Below are positions 5,708 to 14,898 of a stretch of 23,872 bases of DNA, in pieces. The notes beneath the pieces are model-generated. The model had not been told where the DNA came from, made no database searches, and worked only from the letters and a program-made list of their open reading frames with translations. The translations under genes and the position numbers were made by a program. The stretch is from a virus, in the IMG/VR virus record IMGVR_UViG_3300042485_000447, positions 1 to 23,872 of that record; one strand, 5' to 3'. Within the stretch, counting starts at the first letter, position 1. Every line of letters begins with the position of its first letter.

Positions 5708-8700
5708 ATGAACAAAGCAGTTAAACAGTCTTACAAGGGAATGAGTCAGGACATATCTAAGTCTAAATCAAGTCCTGAATTTTATTTTGAAGGTAAAAAT
5801 ATAAGAGTTGTTGCTACTGATTCACAAAGTACAGGTTCTGTATCAAATGAAAAAGGTAACAAGTTAATTTATCAAATACCGACACCTGTAATTAATTATA
5901 CAACAAAGGTAATAACTTACGGAAGTAAAACATTATCTTATACCACAACTGATATTAACTATGGTCCAGCACAAAGTGCTGACCAGGTTATATTAGGATT
6001 TGCAAATACTAGAGATTATGTAATATTATTTACTACAGATAGTAATGGATTTGATTGTATTTGGAAAATAAGATATAATGATTATGATATTACATTATTG
6101 TATTTAAGAAATCTTAATTTTTCAACAAACAATCCTATTCAAGTTCTTAATAATTTTGAGAATGCATCTATAGATAAAGTTTATTGGATAGATGGTAAAT
6201 CACAAGTTAGATTTTTAAATATAAATCATTCAATTGCAAATGGTGATTTAGAAGCATTAATTGATGTACCTGTTACAACAATTGATATGGTTGGTAAATA
6301 CATACTTAAACAACCTTTAATTAAAGAAATATTAAGTGGTAGTAAACATACATCTGGTAGAATACAGTACGCGTATAACTTATATCGTTTAAATTCAACA
6401 CAAACTAAATTAAGTCCTTTAAGTAAAATGATTTCTTTAGATAAAGGTAATTTAGGTGGTGGTATTGTAAATGAGATTGTAGGTGCTTTACCTGTAATTG
6501 AAATTAACAATCTCGATACGACATTTACAAATATTAAAGTATATGCAATAAAGTACACATCTCTTAATGAAACACCTTCTATTTATTTAATAGATGATCG
6601 CGAAATTCCTAAAAACGGTAATGTTGAAATATTTGATGACGGATCAACAATAAGCACCTTATCTTTAGAGGAATTTATTTTTCTTGGATCAGATATTATT
6701 ATTCCTAAACATATAAATAATAAAGATAATAGATTATTATTTGCAAACTATAATGAGGTTAATTTTGAAATACTTTTAGACACTCGTGCATATAGTTTTA
6801 ATAGTTCAGGTACATGCACGGTTTTTGAAGATATTCGTTTATATGAAACAGGTGATACAACACCTAATATTAACGGTATTACTGGAATACCTACTAATAT
6901 TACAGGTCCATTATTTGCAAACGGTTTAAAACATGACAGTATTAACTTAGATTTTGATACGTATAAATTCCATTTAAATGGTACAACTCGTGGCGGTGAA
7001 GGTAGATATTTAAAGTATGAACTTACTCAAACACAAGATTATGATTCATCTGCACAATATTTTAAAGACGATGAGATTTATAGAATAGGTATTCAGTTTT
7101 ATAATAATTATGGACAAATAACATTACCAAATTGGATTGGTGATTTTAGATCAACTAATGGTAACTTAGAAGGTAATTATAATACATTAAAGTTTGCATT
7201 TAAATCTGAATTTTATACATGGTTAAATACATATTCTTTTGAAAACGATTATCAAAAACCTGTAGGATATAAAGTGTTAATTGCTGAAAGAACACTTAAT
7301 GATAAAACTATTATTGCAAGCGGTGTATTAAGTACAATGATGGCTCACGATAGATCATCTAGGGATGTACGCTACCCTGCTGACCAGACATATATTCAAA
7401 ATAGAGTTGAAGAATTACCTAAATTGCCTAATTTTCTTATTAGAAACTGTATGTTTAATACAGCTATAATACCTATGACCGCACCTTTACGTGTTACAAA
7501 TCATTTAGCAGAAATGAATCAAACACCTGGTGGTGGTTCAGTATATTCTGAAATATTAAGAGCTGATGCTGGAGATGTAGATACTGCTGGAAGATTTTAT
7601 CAGTTTAATCCAATGTTACAATTATATTCACCTGAAATATTATTTAAAGAAAGTTTTGCGTTAAGTAACAGTTTAAAACTTAGAGTTAAGGGTGCATTAA
7701 AAAATAAGTATAATGGAATGTGGGCTCGACGATATGGTACTACAAATTCAGATATTGTACATGAGGGTAAAATTAAAAATGGATTATCACCAGCATGGTC
7801 TTCAGAGGTAGAATCAATAGTTGGAAATGGTTATTATCCTTTAGATAGAGGTTTAATTGCACATCCAGGCGGTGAAGAAGCTAATAGAGTTTTACATTGG
7901 TTAGCCTATCGAGTATATGGTGATGTAGAGGTTAAAGATATTATTGTAGATAATGACTGCTTTGCTTTACAAAGTGATTTTTTAATTGTAGATCATTCAC
8001 CAGAACCACCTATAACAGAGGCTAAAATGAATTTAATTGATGCAAATACTAACGTACTTGTAGGTTTAAGTTTAAATTATCCTACTGCAGAAATAACATA
8101 TACAATTACACCCGATACAGATTTTACAACTGTACCATATAGTGTAAGTGGTTCGTCAAATGCTGCAGGTACTGATCTTTATTCAGGAGGTCTTATAGCT
8201 ACAACAGGTACACAAACAATTACAGTAACACACACACCTGATCCATTATTATTATCAACTACAACAACTTTAGATATTTCTAATTATTTAATATTATTAT
8301 CTAATGTATTATTTAAAGCATTTGTAGATATAACTGTAAAAATATATGATGATAGTGTAACACCTGTTATTAGAATTGAACGCGAAACATTATTTTTAGA
8401 TAATTATTTTGATAACACTGGAAAAATAACAACATCTACATCATTTTTTACACCTGCACCTACGTTAGTTGATTATAATATATATGGTACACCAGAATTA
8501 ACTGAAAAAGGTCAAAACTTTAAAACGTATAATAACGATACCAAATATAGATATTCTAATTCATTACAGAGTTTTTATTCCGATGGTAATAAAACTTGGG
8601 ATGATAAAGGTAAATATAATAGAAAAGTTGTTTCTATTAATAGTGATAACAATAGATGTATTACTCTTGTAACAGGTGATGATGATTCGTCATTATTAAA

Positions 8701-10276
8701 TACACAAAGACCTTCTATTGAAGAATTATATACAGATTTAGGTTTTACAGATGACAATAATGTTTTAATTGGTGAACTTGTAAGACCACATGATGAAATA
8801 TATTTAGGTAATATATATGGTGGTAATACATGGGAAGATAAACATCGTGCAAATTATCTTGAGGTTGGTGAATATATACCCTTAACAAATACTTCAGATA
8901 ATATAATTAATTCACCTGGTGATACGTATGTAAACAATTTTAAATTTTTAAGAATTGTTCGTAAAGATTCAGGTATAATTGAAGAAGGTATTCCACAAAT
9001 TGAAGAACTTGTAGAATATATTACTGAAACAACTGTTGATTTAAAAAATAGAGCAGATTTATCTTTAAATCTTTGGGATGATAAGTTTCAATATTCAGAT
9101 GCTGATTATCATAATTACAATAGAGTTTATTCACAAACACCTAATTTAATTAGACGTACTAATACACTATATACATTTAAAAAGATAAATAGTTATGATA
9201 CTAATATTATTGCATCTAAATTAAAATCATCTGGTGAGTTAATTGATAGTTGGACTGATATATTACAAAACGAAGTTATTACTTTAGATGGTAAATACGG
9301 AGCTATTAATTCACTTGCAAACTTTAATGATGAAATATACGCAATACAAGATAGAGCTTTTGCATTTATATCTGTTAACCCTAGAGTTCAAATTCAAGGT
9401 AACGATGGTTTAGGTGTAGAACTTGGTACAGGTGGTGTGTTAAGCGATTACAAATATATTACAACAGATAGTGGTACATTAAATAAATGGTCAACTGTAG
9501 CATCTACACAAGGTTTATATTTTTATGATACACTTAATAGATCGTTTAACATCTTTAGAGGTAACGTAATTGGACTATCTGACAGTAAAGCACTTCATAC
9601 CTATTTTACAAATAATACTGTCTTAAACGATCTTAAATTAGATAATCATATATTAGGTACAGGTATATCATCAGGTTATGATTATATTAACAATGAAGTA
9701 TTGATGACGTTTCATCAAGATAGTAAACCTTCATTTACAATAGCATATAATGAATCACAACAGATGTTTACTTCGTTTTATGATTATACTCCAAGTTTTT
9801 ATATTAGTAGAGGACTATATTACATTACAACAGATCCAACTAATAAAAAGCTTTACAGACAATTTGAAGGTCAGTATAATACATTCTACGATGTTAAATA
9901 TCCTTCATACGTAACACTTAATGTAAATCCTGCTGCAGATTTTGATTGTGTATTTGATAATATCAATTTTAAATCAGAAGTTTATTCTTATGATGCTCTT
10001 ACAGGTCTATACACGATTGACAATCCAGATAAAACATTAACTGGTATTAGAGCTTACACAGATCATTTAGATTCAAATACGGGTACTGCAGTGACTCCTT
10101 TAATTTCAGGTAGAAATAATAATCTACGTCGTAAGTTTAGAGATTGGAACGCATTAATACCTCGTGCAGGTAGACAACGTATCAGAGGACCTTGGATTAA
10201 ACTTAAATTAGTGTTTGATCAACAAGGTGATTACAAGTTTATTTTACATGATACAAATATTTTTTATACTATATAA
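5708..10276 (+). CDS. Muzzle / tail tubular protein (P22 gp10-like, crAss-like type)
   Basis: This 1522-aa protein begins with the marked N-terminal pattern of the family: YKGMSQDISKSKSSPEFYFE, then GKNIRV and an 'NEKGNKLI' turn within residues 8-55. The body is almost entirely beta-rich with repeated propeller-like stretches (LNTQRPSIEELYTDLGF, IYAIQDRAFAFISVNP, VLMTFHQDSKPSFTIAYNE). The end, about residues 1475-1522, carries IPRAGRQRIRGPWIK and a last strand. The length of about 1500 aa fits muzzle proteins, which form the distal tail nozzle of crAss-like phages. Residues of about 775-920 are Thr- and Ser-rich and look like an inserted beta domain. It follows the ring genes, 17 bases after the previous stop, and is followed by a promoter, so it probably ends a transcription unit. 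Confidence 0.8.
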   Translation: MNKAVKQSYKGMSQDISKSKSSPEFYFEGKNIRVVATDSQSTGSVSNEKGNKLIYQIPTPVINYTTKVITYGSKTLSYTTTDINYGPAQSADQVILGFANTRDYVILFTTDSNGFDCIWKIRYNDYDITLLYLRNLNFSTNNPIQVLNNFENASIDKVYWIDGKSQVRFLNINHSIANGDLEALIDVPVTTIDMVGKYILKQPLIKEILSGSKHTSGRIQYAYNLYRLNSTQTKLSPLSKMISLDKGNLGGGIVNEIVGALPVIEINNLDTTFTNIKVYAIKYTSLNETPSIYLIDDREIPKNGNVEIFDDGSTISTLSLEEFIFLGSDIIIPKHINNKDNRLLFANYNEVNFEILLDTRAYSFNSSGTCTVFEDIRLYETGDTTPNINGITGIPTNITGPLFANGLKHDSINLDFDTYKFHLNGTTRGGEGRYLKYELTQTQDYDSSAQYFKDDEIYRIGIQFYNNYGQITLPNWIGDFRSTNGNLEGNYNTLKFAFKSEFYTWLNTYSFENDYQKPVGYKVLIAERTLNDKTIIASGVLSTMMAHDRSSRDVRYPADQTYIQNRVEELPKLPNFLIRNCMFNTAIIPMTAPLRVTNHLAEMNQTPGGGSVYSEILRADAGDVDTAGRFYQFNPMLQLYSPEILFKESFALSNSLKLRVKGALKNKYNGMWARRYGTTNSDIVHEGKIKNGLSPAWSSEVESIVGNGYYPLDRGLIAHPGGEEANRVLHWLAYRVYGDVEVKDIIVDNDCFALQSDFLIVDHSPEPPITEAKMNLIDANTNVLVGLSLNYPTAEITYTITPDTDFTTVPYSVSGSSNAAGTDLYSGGLIATTGTQTITVTHTPDPLLLSTTTTLDISNYLILLSNVLFKAFVDITVKIYDDSVTPVIRIERETLFLDNYFDNTGKITTSTSFFTPAPTLVDYNIYGTPELTEKGQNFKTYNNDTKYRYSNSLQSFYSDGNKTWDDKGKYNRKVVSINSDNNRCITLVTGDDDSSLLNTQRPSIEELYTDLGFTDDNNVLIGELVRPHDEIYLGNIYGGNTWEDKHRANYLEVGEYIPLTNTSDNIINSPGDTYVNNFKFLRIVRKDSGIIEEGIPQIEELVEYITETTVDLKNRADLSLNLWDDKFQYSDADYHNYNRVYSQTPNLIRRTNTLYTFKKINSYDTNIIASKLKSSGELIDSWTDILQNEVITLDGKYGAINSLANFNDEIYAIQDRAFAFISVNPRVQIQGNDGLGVELGTGGVLSDYKYITTDSGTLNKWSTVASTQGLYFYDTLNRSFNIFRGNVIGLSDSKALHTYFTNNTVLNDLKLDNHILGTGISSGYDYINNEVLMTFHQDSKPSFTIAYNESQQMFTSFYDYTPSFYISRGLYYITTDPTNKKLYRQFEGQYNTFYDVKYPSYVTLNVNPAADFDCVFDNINFKSEVYSYDALTGLYTIDNPDKTLTGIRAYTDHLDSNTGTAVTPLISGRNNNLRRKFRDWNALIPRAGRQRIRGPWIKLKLVFDQQGDYKFILHDTNIFYTI

Positions 10277-10307
10277 TAAAAAATATTATAAAATATACAA
10301 TTATTTC

Positions 10308-10339
10308 TTTGGAAATATAATAAATATTTCGTATATTTG
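10308..10339 (+). promoter_or_regulatory. Bacteroidota-type promoter of the cargo-gene operon
   Basis: TTTGG at 10308-10312 and TATATTTG at 10332-10339 reproduce the TTTG-N20-TAnnTTTG arrangement. The 16 bases ATTTCGTATATTTGTA (10326-10341) are identical to those of the promoter at 23391-23422, so the conserved element is longer than the core. Transcription would start near 10345, giving an unusually long leader of about 70 bases. Confidence 0.8.
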
Positions 10340-10369
10340 TAAAACAAATTTATTTAAGACAATACAATT

Positions 10370-10397
10370 AGAGGTGGGAGAAATCTCACCTTTTTTT
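10370..10397 (+). terminator. Terminator-like hairpin in the leader of the 1492-aa gene
   Basis: AGGTGGGA (10372-10379), loop GAAA, and TCTCACCT (10384-10391) make an 8-bp stem with one G-U pair and a GNRA tetraloop. Two further weak outer pairs are possible, and seven T follow (10391-10397). The form is that of an intrinsic terminator. It lies after the promoter and before the start codon at 10418, so it would sit in the transcript of that gene as an attenuator or 5' stabiliser, or serve to end read-through from the muzzle gene. Confidence 0.75.
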
Positions 10398-10417
10398 ATA
10401 ATATAAAATTTTAAAAT

Positions 10418-13400
10418 ATGCCAGATCCTAATAAAAGTGCAAATATTGCAAAAGCGTACAAACAACTTAAATTAAAAAATGATCAAGAAGTTGCAAATCA
10501 AAAAAAAGATGAGTTAAATCAATTTAAAAAAGGTTATGTACCATCTTCAAATAAATATAAAAAGCAATTACAAGATTATAAAGATAATGAACCTCAACTT
10601 ACACAAGGATATAAATCTACAGAAAAAGAAAGAGCGTTTAATAAACAACAGTATGATTCTAAAGAATGGGATGATAAAAAATGGGGTTATTATGAAAATG
10701 TAGCCACAGCTGCGGAATTAGGAAATTTTGTACCTCATCCAGCAGCACAAGTTATAGGTAAAGCAGGAAGTGTAGCTTCTGCTGCATTAGCTGCAAGAAA
10801 AGCTAAATTAGAATATGATAAAGGAAATTATTTAAATGCAGGATTAAACGCTGGTTTAGGTCTTTTTTCTGCAGGTTTAGGTGCTAAAACTGGTATAAAT
10901 ACAGTAAAAGCTTCAAAATTAAATAGTTTAGAACGTGCTGTAGCACCTAGCGAATTTGTTCCAGGTACAATGGGTAATTTTAATACAGGTCGTATTCAAT
11001 ATAAAGTACCTAATTATTTAAATACATTTGCAAAAAATAATCCAGATGTTTTAAAAAATAGAGCATCTTTAGGTCTTGTAGGTACAGATGCTGTTACAGA
11101 TTTTAGCACACCTAATAATATACAACACGCAGATGGTGGACCTATTGATCCTATTAAAAATAAAATAACTACTCCTGCTACAAAAGCAGATAGTCTTGCA
11201 GTGTTTAATAATACAAAAGCTATTGAAGATTATTTTCTTAAAAATAAATATATAAAGCAAGACGTAAAAGATGATAAACGCTATAAACAAAGAATTAAAA
11301 ACACTGAAGAAATTATTAAAGATACTAAAAAATGGTTAAAAGAAGCACAAAATATGGATGTTTCTCCGTTTACAGGTGTAACAGTTGCTGATAAAAATAA
11401 AGCTATTAAAGAAGCTAAAAATGAAATTAGTTTTTTACAAAAAAATCTTACAAATATTAAACAAGAAAATGACCCAAAAAAATATATTTCTGAATTAGAA
11501 AAAAGTAAAAAATTATTTAATGACAGAAAAATAAATGAGGGTATGCATATAGATGTAAATGGAAATCTTATAAAAACTAAACCTTCTATTGATAATTATT
11601 ATTCTCCTATTGATGACAATACTTTTTATCAAAGAGAAAAGTCACAAGGTTTTTTAGATTTAAGATCACCTATGCCTTTATATGATAAAAGAATAACCCC
11701 ACAAGGTTTATCTCAATTTAAATCTCCAGATTTAGTTAAACGTGATAATTTACTAGATTTATTATCTAAAACAACAGATAATAAACAAAAAGCAGCAATT
11801 CAAAAACAAATAGACAGTCTTGAATATACTGACAATGTAGAAATGTATAAATATGATCCTCTTGCTGTAGTGCCTTTTGATATGGTTCCTGCTGAACAAC
11901 AGGAGGAAAGAATTAGAAAATATGGAACAAGTGGTGTACCAAAAAGTTTTATACAGCAGCATCCTAACTGGATTACAAATCAAAAAAATACAATACCTTT
12001 AAATATTACACAAGGTAAAAATTCTATACAATCAATACAAAATAATTTACAACCTGCAGGATTAGTACAAAATTCTTTAAATACAAATCCTGTTACAATT
12101 CAACAACCAGTTAGAGTACCAAAATCTTATAATATTGTAGATACTAACAATCAGCCTTTTGGTGGAGGAGAAACTTTTTATAAGTCTACTGATCTATCTG
12201 ATTTAAATAAACTACCTGCTGAAGGGTGGAATAGAAAAATAACACCTCAGTATGCTGACGGTGGTTTTATACATAATCAACTTAAACCTAGTTTAAACAA
12301 TTATTTAAATAATAATATGAAACAATATGCTCAAGGTGGACAACTTACTCGTTTTGATGAAGGTGGTACACACGAACAAAATCCTTTAGGAGGAATTCCT
12401 CAAGGTCAAGATGGACAAGGTAATATGAATACAGTTGAGCAAGGTGAAACTAAAAAGAATAATTTTGTTTATTCTAATAGAATTTCATTAGATAAAGATT
12501 TAATTAAACAATTTAATCTACCAGGATATATATCTAATAAAAGTGTAGCAGACGCATCTAAAGCAATTGATGAACAGTTTAAAGATCGTCAAGATAAATA
12601 TGCACAAGAAACTAAGAAAACATTATTAGAAAGATTATCTCAAGCTCAAGAATATCTTAAAGAGAAAGAGCAGGCTCAACAAGAGCAGATTAATCAATCT
12701 ATGCAAGCTAATTCACAACAAGTTCCTGATATGATGGAAGGTCAAATTCCTGAAGGAATGGAAGAATATGCTGAACAAGGTATGCAACAAAATCCTCAAG
12801 AAGAAATGATGGAGGGTCAACAACAGATGTACTTAGGTGGATCGTTTGGTGTTGCTGAAGCGGGTAATATGACTGCAGGTGGTAAAGGAATTGGTGCAAA
12901 CACACCTTTATCTAAAGTTTATGCAGGTCAACAATATATGATGGGTGGTCGTATAAATAAATACGTTGACGGTGGTCGTCCACAAATAACACCTTTAAAT
13001 CTTACACCAGCAGGTTTAGTTTCTACACCAACGGTAATGCCTACGGCAAATGTTGCAGATATAAGTAGATTAGGTGCTACTGCAAATACCGCAGGTGCTG
13101 CAGGTGCTACAGGTGCTACAGGTAGTATACCAGGTGGTGTTGCGGGAGCTTTAGGGATGGCGAGCGGTGTAATGGGATTGGCAAATTTATCACAAGGTAA
13201 AGGTGCTTCTACAAATAAAGGTATGTCAGCATTAAGTGGTGCAATGCAAGGTGCTGCAGGTGGTGCGGCATTAGGTCCTATAGGTGCTGGTGTTGGTGCT
13301 GCTTTTGGTATAGGTGCAGGTTTATTAGGTTCTGCTGCAGCAAGTCGTCAAGAAATGCGTGAAAATGATACAGCTGCTGCAACATATAATAATCAATTTA

Positions 13401-14896
13401 CAGATAAATATGCATTTGGTGGTACACTTAAACCAGGTGTTAAATATTCAGTTGGAAATAGTACAATAAGACCTTCAGTTGAAATGAAAAATAACACTGT
13501 TGCTATGATGGCAAATGGTGGAGAATTAACTAAAAATATGTTTAGTGACAATAGTAATTTATATGCAAATAGATATGCACTTGGTGGTGATATAGATCCA
13601 CCTAACGCAATATATGGTGAAGGTGAAAACAAAATTAAAAATGTTCAATCTATATTAAAAGTACCGCAAAGTGGTAATGCACTTACACAAACTAAAGCTG
13701 CGTGGAATAAATATCAGATTCCAGAATACGATCTTCGTAAAAAAGGAGTTAATTATATGTATCCTTGGCAAGAAAAAATTGATCAAGAACAAAACATTTA
13801 TACTGCAATGGGATTAACTCCAGGAGGAAGACAGTATAAACAATCATCTAACCTTACTCCCGCTGGAGTAAAATCTATATCTGCAACACAGCAGTTGCAA
13901 GAATCAATACAAAATTCTAGCATGGATGTTAACAAAGACGGTATTAGAGATGCCTTTGCAAATAATCCTAATATAAATTTAGAAGCCTTAAAAAACTTTA
14001 AAATAGGAGAAGGTATTAATGATAATGCTTCTTTAAGTTATGGCGACCGTTATGCTGAAGATGGTGTTAATTTTAAAATACCTAATCAAACTATAATGAC
14101 TCCTACAGATCAATATGGTAATGGAGTTAATACTGGTGCTGAACAAAAAGTAAATCTTCCTGAAACTAGATTTAGTAGAACTATGAATAAAGTAGGGCAA
14201 GGTATTGGAGAAAATTACGGTCAAGCTATGAGATATGTTCCTGTAGCAATGAATGCTTATCAATTATCACAAATTAGAAAACCTCAAGCTACACAATATA
14301 ATACATTACAAGATAAGTTTAGACCACAGTATGTAGATGAAGCACAACTTCAAAACATCGCAGCTCAAACACAACGTAATCAAATTAATGCACTTAGTCA
14401 AAGTGGTGCGTCGCCTGCACAAATGAGAGCTGCTATATTAGGTTCAGGTGTTAATATGAATAGAGGGTTATCTGAAGCTTATGCAAATGCTGCAGCTGAA
14501 AAAAGAGCAACTGACGAAAGAGGTCTCGCATTTGATGCTTCAATTAATGCACAGAATGCAGGTATTAAAAATAGAGCAATTGATGAATACCGTGCAGATC
14601 AAGGTAACTACGATACACAACGATCTAAATATTTAAGTGCTATTGGTACAGATATTGGATCAATTGGTAAAGAAGAGGTTAATAAAGATCAAATTGCATC
14701 AATGCTTGGTTATACTTGGAGAGGTAAATATCTTGTAGATAAAAATGGTAATAAAGCAACTCCTCAACAAATTGCACAAGCTAAAAATGCAATAACATCT
14801 GGAGATACAAAACCTGTATATAATGCTACAACAGGTGAAAAAATAAATTACGGTAGTTACGGAGGATTTTTAAAAACAAATAAAAGAGGATACTAA
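10418..14896 (+). CDS. Large virion cargo/ejection protein with YAxGG motifs
   Basis: The 1492-aa product resembles structural proteins known from crAss-like phages. The N-terminus is Lys- and Gln-rich and disordered. A small-residue helical region follows at about 100-175 (AAQVIGKAGSVASAALAARK, then GLNAGLGLFSAGLG). The protein then has the block GGTHEQNPLGGIPQGQDGQG...VEQGE...FVYSNRI (649 to about 690), a pattern I recall as conserved in these phages. A Gln/Glu-rich helix (730-800) precedes a Gly/Ala-rich glycine-zipper stretch (about 885-985). A short motif, [YHM]A-x-GG or similar, occurs at 237, 612, 637, 647, 805, 841, 849, 998, 1031 and 1053. The Ala/Gln-rich end (1290-1492) is helical. 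It heads an operon with two further virion genes, each starting two bases after the previous stop. It is probably packaged in the capsid and ejected; membrane activity of the Gly-rich parts is inference. Confidence 0.65.
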   Translation: MPDPNKSANIAKAYKQLKLKNDQEVANQKKDELNQFKKGYVPSSNKYKKQLQDYKDNEPQLTQGYKSTEKERAFNKQQYDSKEWDDKKWGYYENVATAAELGNFVPHPAAQVIGKAGSVASAALAARKAKLEYDKGNYLNAGLNAGLGLFSAGLGAKTGINTVKASKLNSLERAVAPSEFVPGTMGNFNTGRIQYKVPNYLNTFAKNNPDVLKNRASLGLVGTDAVTDFSTPNNIQHADGGPIDPIKNKITTPATKADSLAVFNNTKAIEDYFLKNKYIKQDVKDDKRYKQRIKNTEEIIKDTKKWLKEAQNMDVSPFTGVTVADKNKAIKEAKNEISFLQKNLTNIKQENDPKKYISELEKSKKLFNDRKINEGMHIDVNGNLIKTKPSIDNYYSPIDDNTFYQREKSQGFLDLRSPMPLYDKRITPQGLSQFKSPDLVKRDNLLDLLSKTTDNKQKAAIQKQIDSLEYTDNVEMYKYDPLAVVPFDMVPAEQQEERIRKYGTSGVPKSFIQQHPNWITNQKNTIPLNITQGKNSIQSIQNNLQPAGLVQNSLNTNPVTIQQPVRVPKSYNIVDTNNQPFGGGETFYKSTDLSDLNKLPAEGWNRKITPQYADGGFIHNQLKPSLNNYLNNNMKQYAQGGQLTRFDEGGTHEQNPLGGIPQGQDGQGNMNTVEQGETKKNNFVYSNRISLDKDLIKQFNLPGYISNKSVADASKAIDEQFKDRQDKYAQETKKTLLERLSQAQEYLKEKEQAQQEQINQSMQANSQQVPDMMEGQIPEGMEEYAEQGMQQNPQEEMMEGQQQMYLGGSFGVAEAGNMTAGGKGIGANTPLSKVYAGQQYMMGGRINKYVDGGRPQITPLNLTPAGLVSTPTVMPTANVADISRLGATANTAGAAGATGATGSIPGGVAGALGMASGVMGLANLSQGKGASTNKGMSALSGAMQGAAGGAALGPIGAGVGAAFGIGAGLLGSAAASRQEMRENDTAAATYNNQFTDKYAFGGTLKPGVKYSVGNSTIRPSVEMKNNTVAMMANGGELTKNMFSDNSNLYANRYALGGDIDPPNAIYGEGENKIKNVQSILKVPQSGNALTQTKAAWNKYQIPEYDLRKKGVNYMYPWQEKIDQEQNIYTAMGLTPGGRQYKQSSNLTPAGVKSISATQQLQESIQNSSMDVNKDGIRDAFANNPNINLEALKNFKIGEGINDNASLSYGDRYAEDGVNFKIPNQTIMTPTDQYGNGVNTGAEQKVNLPETRFSRTMNKVGQGIGENYGQAMRYVPVAMNAYQLSQIRKPQATQYNTLQDKFRPQYVDEAQLQNIAAQTQRNQINALSQSGASPAQMRAAILGSGVNMNRGLSEAYANAAAEKRATDERGLAFDASINAQNAGIKNRAIDEYRADQGNYDTQRSKYLSAIGTDIGSIGKEEVNKDQIASMLGYTWRGKYLVDKNGNKATPQQIAQAKNAITSGDTKPVYNATTGEKINYGSYGGFLKTNKRGY
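13091..13123 (+). repeat. 9-bp in-frame tandem repeat in the 1492-aa gene
   Basis: The unit (G/A)CAGGTGCT is repeated three times and begins a fourth copy, with first-base variation: GCAGGTGCT twice, then ACAGGTGCT, then ACAGGT. It encodes Ala-Gly-Ala / Thr-Gly-Ala triplets at the start of the Gly/Ala-rich segment. Repeats of this kind can change copy number without breaking the frame. Confidence 0.7.
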
Positions 14897-14898
14897 TT

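Noticed and set aside
10215-10406. A 63-codon + strand frame across the end of the muzzle gene and the following gap
   Set aside because: It overlaps the muzzle gene in another frame, contains the promoter and leader hairpin, and has a low-complexity Ile/Tyr/Asn composition.
13091-13130. Collagen-like domain in the 1492-aa protein
   Set aside because: Only about four Gly-containing triplets occur, and the Gly is not followed by Pro-rich positions. It is a short tandem repeat, not a collagen helix.
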